The notes under the pieces: model-generated
What the model was told of the DNA's origin: nothing
Database searches by the model: none
The model's input: the letters and a program-made list of their open reading frames with translations, nothing else
Origin: Sphingomonas sp. DG1-23
GTDB taxonomy: Bacteria; Pseudomonadota; Alphaproteobacteria; Sphingomonadales; Sphingomonadaceae
Length of the DNA stretch: 64,000 nucleotides
Direction: 5' to 3'
Assembly (NCBI RefSeq): GCF_030730875.1
Contig: NZ_JAVAMA010000016.1
Coordinates: forward strand, 1-64,000
Shown: piece by piece, positions 50,811 to 60,223 of the stretch
How the letters are laid out: each line of letters begins with the position of its first letter
How positions within the stretch are numbered: position 1 is the stretch's first letter
Translations under genes and position numbers: made by a program

Positions 50811-50893
50811 TTCGTGCTCCTGCGGAAGCAGGAGCCCAGAGTCCCGAGCGCACGGCTTGCCGCCCTGGGCTCCTGCTTCCGCAGGAGCACGAA
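50811..50893. repeat. Inverted repeat, CTCCTGC family, copy 2
   Basis: Two 29-base arms (50811-50839 and 50865-50893) are perfect reverse complements around a 25-base centre. The arms share GTGCTCCTGCG and AAGCAGG with the element at 40505-40585. It lies between pbpC and the alpha-2-macroglobulin gene, which are transcribed in the same direction. Confidence 0.92.
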
Positions 50894-50912
50894 GATATTA
50901 CGATGCCACGCA

Positions 50913-53900
50913 TCACCGCTCCGCCACCGTCATCACCGCATTGGGCAGCTGTGCGCGGATTTCGGGCGAATACATCGCTTCGACGCGCGTCGCCGGCAGG
51001 CTGAACCGGCCCGCGGCATTGAGCCGCATCACGTAGGAGATCGTGAAGCTGCCGCGCGGCACCCAGCCATAATAAGCCCGCCACGAGCCCTGGCCGCGCT
51101 CGATCCAGTTGGGCGAGACGCCTTCGGCGGTTCCGGCTTGCTGGTTGAGCATTTCGGATTGGCCGCCAAGACTGCCGATCACCGTCGCGCCGCTCGGCAC
51201 CGGATCGTTGATCACCACCCAGTTGCGTTCGGCCGAGGCCTCGACGCTGATCGTCACCTTGATCACGTCGCCGCGGGTGTGGCGCCCGGGCGCGAGCCCC
51301 TGCACCACGCTGACCTGCTTCGTCATCTTGTACCCGGCCATCAGCGGCTGGGTGAGCGGCACCGCCGCCTTGACCCGGACGAACGCCCACGGCCCCGCAC
51401 CGCCCGACTGACGCATCACCAACGGCGTCGCCGCCGTCGGCAGCGGCAGGCTGAAGCTGCGCTGCGGCTCGAGCAAGGGCCAGGGGCGGCTGACGCTGGC
51501 GCTGCCGAGGCTGGCGGTGGTGATCCCCGCGATCGCCTCGGCCGGATAGGCCGCCATGAATTTGCGCGCCGCGATCGTCCCCCAGGCGTTGCCGGTGGTG
51601 GTACCCCAATGACCGCGCTGCTGGCGCATCGCCACGCCGACCATCATCTTGGGCGTGTCGGCCTGCCAGCCGGGGCGGCCGAGCGTCACCATCACTGCCT
51701 TGATCGCCGCTTCGTCGTCCGACGACATCAGCCACCACGGCATGTTGCCCTTGTCGCTCAAGTCGATCCGGGTGCCTTCATAGACCAATCGGGTGCGCAG
51801 CACCTGCTCGGCATCGGCGCGGAGCTGCGTGCCGTTGGCGAGGCCGGGCACCTTGGCCAAGGCTGCGAGATAATCGGCGAGCGACGAGGTCGGCATTTCG
51901 TTCGGCGCGATGCCGAGCTGGCCGAGCATCGCAGCGGTCGCCGCGCCCTGCCGCGCGAGCGCCGAGAATGCCGCGATCCGCTGGAGCCGGACATCGCCAT
52001 AATCCTCGCGGCGCAGCCGACCGTCGAGCACTGCCTTCATCGCGTCGATCGCCTTGGCGCGCGGGCCGTCGGGCAGCGGCAGCCCCGCCTCGGCGGTGAT
52101 CGACAGGATATAGGCAGTGAGCGCTTCCGATCCCGCCCATTCGCCGGGGAAGTAACGCAGCAGCCCGTCACCGTCCTGATAGGCGGGAAGCTCGCCGGCA
52201 ATGCCGTTCCACATGCCGGTGTCGCCGAGCGCGATCGCGCGCGAGGTGCGCTGCTCGAGGCAGCCATAGGGATAGGCCGCCATATAATCGCGCACCCCCT
52301 GCAGCGGCGGCGCGAGCGTGTCGGCCAAGGTCACGTCGACCATGCCCAAGCCCGGCAAAGCGCCCGCCGGCGGGGCGATCGAGAAGCTGGTGCCTTCGCC
52401 GACCCGGGCGAGCGTCGCCGCCCAGGTCTCGACCGGTACCGCGGGGATCACGTCCTGCGCCACCGTCACCTTGTCGACTGCCTTGCCGTCGGCCGACCTG
52501 GCCGAGACGGTCCAGCTGAGCTGGCCCGCCGCGTTCGGCGCGGTGAGGTTCCAGCTGACCGGCGCGGCGCCGCCCGCCGGGATCTCGACGGTCAGCGGCT
52601 TGCCTTGGGCGACCGCCGGAGTGAGCGCGACCGTCGCGGTCACCCGCATCGGCTTGTCCGATCCGTTGCGCAGCGTGAACATCGCCCCGAACGTGTCGCC
52701 GGTGCGCACCACCTGCGGCACGCCCGGATAGATGCTGAGATCCTGATGGGTGCGGACGCTCGCTTCGCCGGTGCCGAAGAGTTGCGCGCCGTTGGTGGCG
52801 ATCGCAACCAGCTTGAACGAAGTCAGCGCATCCGACAGTGGCACCTGCACTCGCGCGTGGCCCTTGTCGTCGAGCGGGACCTTGCCCTTCCACAGCAATA
52901 CCGGCTGGAAATTCTCGCGGTTGAGCCCCGAGAGATCGCCGCCACCGCCGCCGCCGGCCTCGACCGCCTTCTTGCCGTAATGGCGCTTGCCGACCACCTG
53001 GGTCTGCGCCGTCGAGGTCAGCACCGAGATCGGCCGATCGCCCATCATCGCCGTCAGCACGTCCCAGCTCTCATTGGGGGCGAGCTGGAGCAGCGCCTCG
53101 TCGACCGCAGCGAACGCCACGTCCGCCTCGCGTGCCGACGATCCGTCGGGGTTCTTCACCTGAATGTCGACGTTGGCCATGTCGCGCGCCGCATAGGTCG
53201 CCTTCTCGGCCTTGACCGCGACGCCGAGCCGATGCCCTTCCCAGCCGACCTTCACCTTGGCGATGCCGAGCCGATACGCCGGCTTGGCGAGGTCGACCGT
53301 CGCGGTCGGCTTGCCGCCATCCTGCGAGAAGGGCAGTCCCCAATCGCGCGCAAGGTTCGAGCGCCAATTGGCGAAGCCCGAAACACGCCCGCGCACTGCC
53401 ATCACCGAAACGTAGACGTCGGGCGCATAGGCGGCCGGCATCGGGACTTCGATCACCGGATCCTTGCCGCTCAGCCCGACGACGAAGCTCGACAGCACGC
53501 CCTCCCGCTCGACCGTGACCAGTGCGGTGGCCTCGCGGAACGGCATGCGGACCTGGAATTTGGCGGTCTCGCCGGCCTTGTACTCGAGCTGCTCGGGGAT
53601 GACGTCCATGCGGTCGCCATTGTCGCCGCCAAACCACCAATCGTCGTCGCCGACCAGCCAGGTCGAGCGCGTCGCGCGCGCGACATTGCCTTCTGCGTCC
53701 CTGGTCGTGGCGACGGCATAGACCTCGCCCGACACGCCCGGGTCGAGCTGGCAGCTCGCCAGCCCCTGCGCATCGGTCGTCGCGGAGCAGGTCGCGCCCA
53801 GCTTCGTCGTCTTCATCTGATTGTCGTACGCGTAGAAGCCGCCGATCAGCCGGCGCCGCGCCGTCAATATCTCGCGGCTGTACAGCTCGACGGATATGGC

Positions 53901-56669
53901 CTGATTGGCGATCGGCTTGCCCGAGGTATCAAGCGCGACGAAGCGCAGCCGCAAATCGTCCTGCTTCATCAGCCAGCCGTCGGTCTTGATGCCGAGCTGG
54001 ACCGCGCTGGTGTAGATCGGGATTCGCCGCGATGCGGTCAGGATCTCGCCATTGGCGTCCTGATAATCCATCTCGATCTGCATATTGGTCGGCTGGTCGA
54101 GACTCTGCGGCACCTCGACCGAGGTCCGCGCAGTGCCGTCGCCGCCCAAGGTGACCGGCAAGGTCTGGGTCGGCGGCAGCGGAGTCGATTCCTCGTCGGT
54201 CTCGTCGTCGCCATTCAGGGGTTTGACGCCTTCGGTCAGCGCGCGGCCGCCGAAGCTGTAGCTGTCATAGCCGTCCGGAGTGCTGATTCCCTCGAACCAG
54301 CCGACGCGGAGCTCGACCGGCAGATTGCCCGCGCCGCCGCCCGACAAATAGCCGACGAACAGGTCGAGCGGCAGCGTGCTTGGCCGCACCGCGGCTTCCT
54401 TGGGCCCGGCGACCGAGGCCTTCATCGTCGGGAGCTTGTATTCGTCGATCTTGAACGACTGGCTGGTGTAGACGACTTTCTCGTCGCCATCCTCGGTGCG
54501 CACGACCTGGACGTCGTAATCGCCCATCTTGGCGCCCTGCGGCGCGGTCCATTCGGTCTCGCCGATGCCGTTGGCGTCGATGCTCAGCGGCAGATCGTAC
54601 TTGGTGTCCGAGCCGCGATGCGACAGGCGCAGCGTGCCGGTAAAGGCCGGCGACGTGCCGAAGCCGCCGGCGATCGGCTGGCGGACGATGTGCTTCATGT
54701 GGATCGTCTCGCCCTGGCGGACGAGCGCGCGATCGAACACCGTGTGGAAAATCTGCTCCTGCTTCTGCCAGCCATAAGGCAGGTCGAAATCGAAGGGGCG
54801 GATGCCCTCGCCCCATTGGGTCAGGGTGAAGCTGAAATCGTCGGCCTTGCGCGCCGAGATCATCAGTGGCGAATCATTGCCGCCTTCGCAGCTCGAATAG
54901 GTCTCGGGCTCAGGTAGTCCGGCAGGAACGCCGAGCCGGCCCGACGCATCGGTGGTGCCCTTGGCGAGGACCTGCCCGGTACAGCTGTCGGTGATGCGCA
55001 CCTCGGCGCTGCCGACGCCCTTGCCGCTGTCGAGCGCAGTCACCCAGACCAGCGACTGGTCGCGGCCCCATTTGAAATGCACGCTCATATTGGTGACGAG
55101 CGCGCCAGCCGCGACGTAGCGCGGGCTGTTGCGGCCGAGCAGCGCATTGCCGAGCCGCGGGCTGGCGAGCTCGACGACGTAGAATCCGGGCTTGGTCAGC
55201 GGGATCCCGACGACTTCGAAATCCTTGCCCTTGCCGGGGAGCGAGACCTGGAACGGCTTGCCGGTCGCCGGGGTGAGCAAGGGCTTCGCCCCCGTCTGGT
55301 TGATCTGGATCGTCTCTTCGCCGCGCCGGATGTTGTCGCTCTTGGTCTCGGCGGCATCGTCGATCGCGCGCAGCCATCTGGCGATCTCGCCGTCGCCGCC
55401 CTCGACCTTGAGGCTCTGGCCGCCGACCGCCATCTGGTTGCCGGCGAGCTGGCCCTCGACGTTGCGCACGGTGACCGGGAGCACTCCGCCCTCGGCGGCT
55501 TCGAGGATGCCGAAATCGGCGGCGAACTTTACCAGCGGCGGCGCCTCGTCGAAGCGCACGTCGAGCGGGAAGCGCTCGCCATTGGAGAGTTTCCGGCCGC
55601 TTTCGTCGGTGACATTGGCCGGCAGCGTCAGCTTCGCGGTCACCGCCGCAGGGAGCGGCGCCTTGAACTTGACGTCGGCGATCGTAGCCTTGCGCTTCTC
55701 CTCGTCGGAGAAGACCGGGGTCAGCGCCTTGCCGTCGGGCAAGGTGATGCGGATCGCCTCGGCCTGCGCGCGCGGGATCGGCGCCGAGAAGCGCACCCAT
55801 GCGTCCTGCACCGGGCTGCAGCCGGCCTGCGCATTGACTCGCGAGCATTCGAAGCGCGCGGCGAACGGCTTGCGCACGGTGAAGTCGAAGCGCTGGTCGG
55901 TGCCCGCGGTGCGGGCGCCGGCCGCAATGTCCTTGCCCCAGACCAAGGCGACGTCGCGGCCCGGCGGGAGCGGCCGGCGGCATTTGAGCGCGACGACGCT
56001 GGCGGTCGCTTTGGCGCGATCGGCCTCGCTGGCGGGAAGCGCCTTGGGCAGCCCGGCTTCTTCGAGGAAGCTCTGCACTGCCCATTGATCGGTGCCGAGC
56101 CCGGCGAGCAATTTGCCCGGCACGTCGGCGGGAAGCACGTCGACCGGGATCTTCTCGCCGACGCCGTCGACCGCGCAATAGGCATGCGCGCCGACCGAAG
56201 CGCGATCCGGCGCGATGTTGGCGGCGACGAGGAACGTCTGGTCCTCCTCGATCTGCCCGCCATAGCGGCTCGGCAGTACCGCGCGGGCGATCGGGCCGCC
56301 GCTGTCGACGGTGAATTTGGTCTGGCCGGTCAGCGCGTAGCCGGCGAGGCTCTTGAGCTTGTCCCTCAGGGTGAAGGTGCAGGTCACCCCGCCGGGGAGC
56401 GGGCTGGCGAATTCGTGGACGAAGGTCTGCTGGTCGACCCAACGCCCTTCGCCCCCGACCGGGCATTCGACGTTGAACGGCCCTGCCGCGCGCGGATCGC
56501 CGAGGGGAACCATCGCCTGGTTGAACCGCGCGGTGAACCGCTCGATCGCGCCGCCCCCGACGCCGGGCGTGGCCATTTCCACCTGCGGGCTGTTGTCGCC
56601 CATCGCCAGTGTCGCGCCGAGCGGCGCGGCGATCAACGCCAGGATCCCCAGCCGGGCAGCGAGCTTCAT
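50913..56669 (-). CDS. Bacterial alpha-2-macroglobulin family protein
   Basis: A 1918-residue periplasmic protease trap. The N-terminus MKLAARLGILALIAAPLGAT is a signal peptide without an evident lipobox, unlike E. coli YfhM, which is a lipoprotein. A series of macroglobulin domains precedes the bait-like region; the thioester motif is YPYGCLEQRTSR (Cys near residue 1470, C-L-E-Q), followed by the alpha-helical complement-like domain and a receptor-binding-like C-terminal domain (YSPEIRAQLPNAVMTVAER). The thioester is intact, so covalent capture of proteases is expected. It precedes pbpC, matching the view that both respond to cell wall breach. Confidence 0.95.
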   Translation of the reverse strand: MKLAARLGILALIAAPLGATLAMGDNSPQVEMATPGVGGGAIERFTARFNQAMVPLGDPRAAGPFNVECPVGGEGRWVDQQTFVHEFASPLPGGVTCTFTLRDKLKSLAGYALTGQTKFTVDSGGPIARAVLPSRYGGQIEEDQTFLVAANIAPDRASVGAHAYCAVDGVGEKIPVDVLPADVPGKLLAGLGTDQWAVQSFLEEAGLPKALPASEADRAKATASVVALKCRRPLPPGRDVALVWGKDIAAGARTAGTDQRFDFTVRKPFAARFECSRVNAQAGCSPVQDAWVRFSAPIPRAQAEAIRITLPDGKALTPVFSDEEKRKATIADVKFKAPLPAAVTAKLTLPANVTDESGRKLSNGERFPLDVRFDEAPPLVKFAADFGILEAAEGGVLPVTVRNVEGQLAGNQMAVGGQSLKVEGGDGEIARWLRAIDDAAETKSDNIRRGEETIQINQTGAKPLLTPATGKPFQVSLPGKGKDFEVVGIPLTKPGFYVVELASPRLGNALLGRNSPRYVAAGALVTNMSVHFKWGRDQSLVWVTALDSGKGVGSAEVRITDSCTGQVLAKGTTDASGRLGVPAGLPEPETYSSCEGGNDSPLMISARKADDFSFTLTQWGEGIRPFDFDLPYGWQKQEQIFHTVFDRALVRQGETIHMKHIVRQPIAGGFGTSPAFTGTLRLSHRGSDTKYDLPLSIDANGIGETEWTAPQGAKMGDYDVQVVRTEDGDEKVVYTSQSFKIDEYKLPTMKASVAGPKEAAVRPSTLPLDLFVGYLSGGGAGNLPVELRVGWFEGISTPDGYDSYSFGGRALTEGVKPLNGDDETDEESTPLPPTQTLPVTLGGDGTARTSVEVPQSLDQPTNMQIEMDYQDANGEILTASRRIPIYTSAVQLGIKTDGWLMKQDDLRLRFVALDTSGKPIANQAISVELYSREILTARRRLIGGFYAYDNQMKTTKLGATCSATTDAQGLASCQLDPGVSGEVYAVATTRDAEGNVARATRSTWLVGDDDWWFGGDNGDRMDVIPEQLEYKAGETAKFQVRMPFREATALVTVEREGVLSSFVVGLSGKDPVIEVPMPAAYAPDVYVSVMAVRGRVSGFANWRSNLARDWGLPFSQDGGKPTATVDLAKPAYRLGIAKVKVGWEGHRLGVAVKAEKATYAARDMANVDIQVKNPDGSSAREADVAFAAVDEALLQLAPNESWDVLTAMMGDRPISVLTSTAQTQVVGKRHYGKKAVEAGGGGGGDLSGLNRENFQPVLLWKGKVPLDDKGHARVQVPLSDALTSFKLVAIATNGAQLFGTGEASVRTHQDLSIYPGVPQVVRTGDTFGAMFTLRNGSDKPMRVTATVALTPAVAQGKPLTVEIPAGGAAPVSWNLTAPNAAGQLSWTVSARSADGKAVDKVTVAQDVIPAVPVETWAATLARVGEGTSFSIAPPAGALPGLGMVDVTLADTLAPPLQGVRDYMAAYPYGCLEQRTSRAIALGDTGMWNGIAGELPAYQDGDGLLRYFPGEWAGSEALTAYILSITAEAGLPLPDGPRAKAIDAMKAVLDGRLRREDYGDVRLQRIAAFSALARQGAATAAMLGQLGIAPNEMPTSSLADYLAALAKVPGLANGTQLRADAEQVLRTRLVYEGTRIDLSDKGNMPWWLMSSDDEAAIKAVMVTLGRPGWQADTPKMMVGVAMRQQRGHWGTTTGNAWGTIAARKFMAAYPAEAIAGITTASLGSASVSRPWPLLEPQRSFSLPLPTAATPLVMRQSGGAGPWAFVRVKAAVPLTQPLMAGYKMTKQVSVVQGLAPGRHTRGDVIKVTISVEASAERNWVVINDPVPSGATVIGSLGGQSEMLNQQAGTAEGVSPNWIERGQGSWRAYYGWVPRGSFTISYVMRLNAAGRFSLPATRVEAMYSPEIRAQLPNAVMTVAER

Positions 56670-56854
56670 TGCAACCAATCCCCCAAAAGGCGCGCGCACC
56701 CTAGCCGTCACGGAGAGTCAGGCCAACGCCGAATTGACTGACTCCGAAACGGACAGGAATCGACCTGCGCACGCGCCAGTCAACTTGATCATTTAATAAA
56801 CAATGCGGAAGATGACTGCATCCGAATCGGAGATATGGCGGTGATGGGACGATC

Positions 56855-58243
56855 ATGCTGGTCACCGCGATAGATGCAATTGCCCGCGAAGCGACTCTGT
56901 TCGCTGCGATCTGGTTCCTTGTCGGCGGCGTTGACGATCTTCTGGTCGACCTCATCTACGGCGCAAGATGCCTTCATCTGGCGACGTTTTGCCGGATTCG
57001 GGCGTCGCACGTGATTTCGATGCCGGATACCGGGATTCCGCCCGGCCGGATCGTCGTCTTCGTTGCGGCGTGGGACGAGGCGCGGGTGATCGGCCGAATG
57101 CTGCATACCGCGCTCGCCCGCTTCGCCCATGAGGATTACCGTATCTATGTCGGCACCTATCCCAATGACCCTGCGACGATCGCGGCGGTCGCCGACGTGG
57201 CGGAGGCGGATCCGCGCGTCCGGCTGGTGATCGGCAGTGCGCCGGGACCGACGACAAAGGCCGATTGCCTCAATGCCTTGTGGCGCGCGCTGCTGCGCGA
57301 CGAGGTGGCCGAAGGCTTCACCACGCTGGGCATCGCACTCCACGACGCCGAGGACATCGTCCACCCGCAGGAACTCGCTGTCTATGCCCGCTGGCTCCGG
57401 CATTGCGCGACCGTCCAGCTCCCGGTCATCCCGCTTCCCCATCCCCGGTCGCGGTTCGTCGCAGGGCATTATTGCGACGAGTTCGCCGAGGCGCATGGCA
57501 AGGTGCTCGTCGTCCGCCAGGCGCTCGGGGCGGGGCTGCCGCTCGCCGGCGTGGGCTGCGCGATCCGCCGCGACATGCTCGGCGCGATCGCCGCGGCGCG
57601 GGGCGGCGCGCCGTTCGACGCGACCAGCCTCACCGAGGATTACGAGCTCGGCCTGACGATCGGCGCGATGGGCGGTCGCGTGTGCCTCGCGCGCGTCGCC
57701 GAAAGTCCCGGCGGCCCGCCCGTGGCGGTGCGGGCGTATTTCCCCGACACGCCGGCCGCCGCGATCCGGCAAAAGGCGCGCTGGCTGACCGGCATCGCAC
57801 TCGCCGGCTGGGACCGCACCGGCTGGCGCGCGACATTGCACCCCGGCGATCACTGGATGCGGATGCGCGATCGCCGCGCGACGCTCGCGCTGCCGGTGCT
57901 CGCGATCGCCTATGCCACCTTGCTGCTGTGGAGCGCCTCGGCATTGCTCCATCTGCTCGATCGCTCGGCGATGCCTGCACTTTCTTCGGCGGTGCGCGCA
58001 TTGCTCTGGACCAATTTCGCGCTGCTGCTCTGGCTGCTGCTCGTGCGCGCGGCGTTCGTCCAGCGTGCTTATGGCTGGCGCGAGGCATTGTGGTCGGCGC
58101 CGCGAGTGCTGGTCGGCAATTACATCGCCTTGTTCGCCGCCCGCCGCGCGATCGCGCTCTATGTCCGGATCCTCTTCGGCGCCGCGCCGCGCTGGGACAA
58201 GACCGACCATCAATTTCCCGACTTGCCGCAGGCCACTCCGTGA
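56855..58243 (+). CDS. NfrB-type membrane glycosyltransferase, short form
   Basis: A 462-residue family 2 glycosyltransferase. An N-terminal membrane segment (about 12-38) is followed by the GT-A domain with VVFVAAWDEARVIGRML, HDAEDIVHP (DAED at 164-167), the acceptor motif TEDYELG (260-266) and RQKARW (305-310, Q-x2-RW type), then three or four C-terminal helices. This matches NfrB (phage N4 adsorption protein B) but ends at residue 462, whereas E. coli NfrB continues with a cyclic di-GMP-binding MshEN domain. It probably makes and exports a glycan across the inner membrane. Its stop overlaps the start of the barrel protein (GTGA). Confidence 0.88.
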   Translation: MLVTAIDAIAREATLFAAIWFLVGGVDDLLVDLIYGARCLHLATFCRIRASHVISMPDTGIPPGRIVVFVAAWDEARVIGRMLHTALARFAHEDYRIYVGTYPNDPATIAAVADVAEADPRVRLVIGSAPGPTTKADCLNALWRALLRDEVAEGFTTLGIALHDAEDIVHPQELAVYARWLRHCATVQLPVIPLPHPRSRFVAGHYCDEFAEAHGKVLVVRQALGAGLPLAGVGCAIRRDMLGAIAAARGGAPFDATSLTEDYELGLTIGAMGGRVCLARVAESPGGPPVAVRAYFPDTPAAAIRQKARWLTGIALAGWDRTGWRATLHPGDHWMRMRDRRATLALPVLAIAYATLLLWSASALLHLLDRSAMPALSSAVRALLWTNFALLLWLLLVRAAFVQRAYGWREALWSAPRVLVGNYIALFAARRAIALYVRILFGAAPRWDKTDHQFPDLPQATP

Positions 58244-59259
58244 CCGGCCAGGGGCGGCCGATCCGGTTCCTCGCCCTGGTCCTGTTGGGCTGGGTCGGCG
58301 TCCGCATCGCCTTGCTCTGGTCCGCGACCGGATCGCTGCCCGAGGCGATCCGCGCCTTTTCACCCATCGCAGCGGCGCCCGATCCGTCTCCCGCGCCGCG
58401 GCAGGTGCGCCGCCTCACGCTGTCCGCCGAACCCCGGGCAAACCCTTCGCCACTTCCGTACGCGCCCGCCGCAGCGCCCCGGGCGCGACCCATGGCTGTC
58501 TCCGCCGCGGACCCGGAGCGCGTTCAAATGGCGCTGATGGGCCTGATCCAATATGGCGTACCGGCGATCGTCGGCGCCGCCGCCACGCCGTTGCCGCGCG
58601 CTGCCCAGCCCGAGACTCTCCCCGCTTCGCCTTCGCGCTGGTCCGCCAGCGCATGGCTGGTCACCCGCCCCGGCACCGGCCTCGGCGCGGCCCCCGGCGC
58701 GAGCCAGCTCGGCGGCAGCCAGGCTGGGCTCCGCGTCGCGTGGATGCTGTGGCCCGACCAGCGTCTCGCCGCCTTCGGCCGATTGGCGGCGCCGCTTCGC
58801 GGCAAAGGCACCGAAGCATCGCTCGGCCTCGAATGGCAGCCGGGCCGGGCACCGGTGCGCCTCGTCGCCGAGCAGAGGTTCGGGATCGACGGGACTCCCG
58901 GCGGGCCCGGGCTGGGGATCGTCACAGGTTACGATGGACCGGTCGCGCCGGGCTTCAGGCTCGAGACCTATGGCCAGGCCGGCGCGATCCGCCGCCATCG
59001 CACCGAACCCTATGCCGATGGTGCCGCGCGGGCGATGCTGACGCTGACCGAGACCAGCGGCATGCGCCTCGCGCTCGGTGGCGGCGCATGGGGCGCGGCG
59101 CAACGCGATGCGGCGCGCTTCGACATCGGTCCCTCGGCCACGCTCGCGGTGCCGCTCGGCAAGCGTAATGTCCGCCTCGCGCTCGACTGGCGGCAGCGCG
59201 TCGCGGGCGATGCGCGTCCGGGATCGGGCCTCGCGCTCACGCTAGGGAGCGATTTCTAG
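58240..59259 (+). CDS. NfrA C-terminal-like outer membrane barrel protein with N-terminal helix
   Basis: A 339-residue protein starting at GTG 58240, overlapping the glycosyltransferase stop. Residues 9-26 (FLALVLLGWVGVRIALLW) are a membrane segment or uncleaved signal. Residues about 40-130 are Pro/Ala-rich linker. The rest is a beta-barrel-like domain with the NfrA C-terminal pattern: LGGSQAGLRVAWML, ASLGLEWQPGRAPVRLVAEQ, GFRLETYGQAGAIRRH, LALGGGAWGAAQRDAARFDI, LALDWRQRVAGDARPGSGLA, ending LTLGSDF. The TPR part of full-length NfrA is absent. It probably forms the outer membrane exit for the NfrB glycan. Confidence 0.82.
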   Translation: MTGQGRPIRFLALVLLGWVGVRIALLWSATGSLPEAIRAFSPIAAAPDPSPAPRQVRRLTLSAEPRANPSPLPYAPAAAPRARPMAVSAADPERVQMALMGLIQYGVPAIVGAAATPLPRAAQPETLPASPSRWSASAWLVTRPGTGLGAAPGASQLGGSQAGLRVAWMLWPDQRLAAFGRLAAPLRGKGTEASLGLEWQPGRAPVRLVAEQRFGIDGTPGGPGLGIVTGYDGPVAPGFRLETYGQAGAIRRHRTEPYADGAARAMLTLTETSGMRLALGGGAWGAAQRDAARFDIGPSATLAVPLGKRNVRLALDWRQRVAGDARPGSGLALTLGSDF

Positions 59260-59308
59260 GCCAACGGGCTTTTGCAGCACGGCGCAAACGCGGTATCGCC
59301 TGCAGCCG

Positions 59309-60223
59309 ATGGATCTGTATCTTCCAATCGCCAATCTCTCGGTCAATGCGCTGGTGATCGTGGCTCTCGGCCTCGGCGTCGGGCTGCTTTCGGGCATGTT
59401 CGGGGTCGGCGGCGGGTTCCTCACCACGCCGCTGCTGATCTTCTACGGCATCCCGCCCACCGTCGCCGCCGCCTCCGCCGCGAGCCAGGTGACCGGCGCC
59501 AGCGTCTCGGGGGTGTTCGCCCATTTCCGGCGCGGCGGCGTAGACGTGCATATGGGGCTGGTGCTCGTCGCCGGCGGCGTGATCGGAAGCATTGTCGGCG
59601 CCGGCGTGTTCACCTTGCTCCAGGCCACCGGCGTGATCGATACGGTGATCGCGATCCTCTATGTGCTGATGCTCGGCTCGATCGGCGGGCTGATGCTCCA
59701 CGAATCGGTCACTGCGGTCCGCGTCGGCCGCGGCGCGGTGCCGCCGCGACCGCGCAAGCGCCGCCACCACCCGCTCGTCGCGATGCTCCCCTTGCGCTGG
59801 CGCTTCTACCGCTCGGGCCTGTACATCTCCCCGCTCGCGCCGCTGCTGCTCGGCTTCTTCACCGGCATCCTCACCGTGCTGCTCGGCGTCGGCGGCGGCT
59901 TCATCCTCGTCCCCGCGATGCTCTATCTGCTCGGCATGGGGACGCAGGTCGTCGTCGGCACCTCGCTGTTCCAGATCCTGTTCGTCACCGCCGCGGCGAC
60001 GATGGTCCACGCCACCACCACCAAGGCAGTCGACATCGTCCTCGCGGCCCTGCTGCTGCTCGGATCGGTGGCGGGGGCGCAGCTCGGCGCGCGCTTCGCT
60101 CAGAAGGCCAAGCCCGAATATCTCCGCCTCGCGCTGGCGCTGATCGTCCTCGCAGTCGCTTTGCGCATGTTGCTCGGCCTCGCCTGGCGGCCCGACGAAA
60201 TCTATTCGGTCGAGTTGCTGTGA
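59309..60223 (+). CDS. TauE/SafE family sulfite/anion exporter
   Basis: A 304-residue, eight-helix inner membrane protein. The duplicated motif is plain: GLLSGMFGVGGGFLTTPLLI in half one and GFFTGILTVLLGVGGGFILV in half two. A basic loop (RVGRGAVPPRPRKRRHHP) separates the halves. Family members export sulfite, sulfoacetate or other organosulfur anions. Its stop overlaps the GTG of the following TIGR02186 gene by 4 bases; the pair is conserved in alphaproteobacteria, suggesting a joint function. Confidence 0.92.
   Translation: MDLYLPIANLSVNALVIVALGLGVGLLSGMFGVGGGFLTTPLLIFYGIPPTVAAASAASQVTGASVSGVFAHFRRGGVDVHMGLVLVAGGVIGSIVGAGVFTLLQATGVIDTVIAILYVLMLGSIGGLMLHESVTAVRVGRGAVPPRPRKRRHHPLVAMLPLRWRFYRSGLYISPLAPLLLGFFTGILTVLLGVGGGFILVPAMLYLLGMGTQVVVGTSLFQILFVTAAATMVHATTTKAVDIVLAALLLLGSVAGAQLGARFAQKAKPEYLRLALALIVLAVALRMLLGLAWRPDEIYSVELL

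Noticed and set aside
19202-50893. CRISPR-like arrays
   Set aside because: The repeated sequences are dispersed palindromes one element at a time, not regular direct repeats with spacers, and no cas gene is present.
50814-54917. Very long open frame on the plus strand opposite the alpha-2-macroglobulin gene
   Set aside because: It is antisense to a strongly conserved gene with a thioester motif; the product is Arg/Asp/Gly-rich and featureless, as expected for the shadow frame of GC-rich coding DNA.
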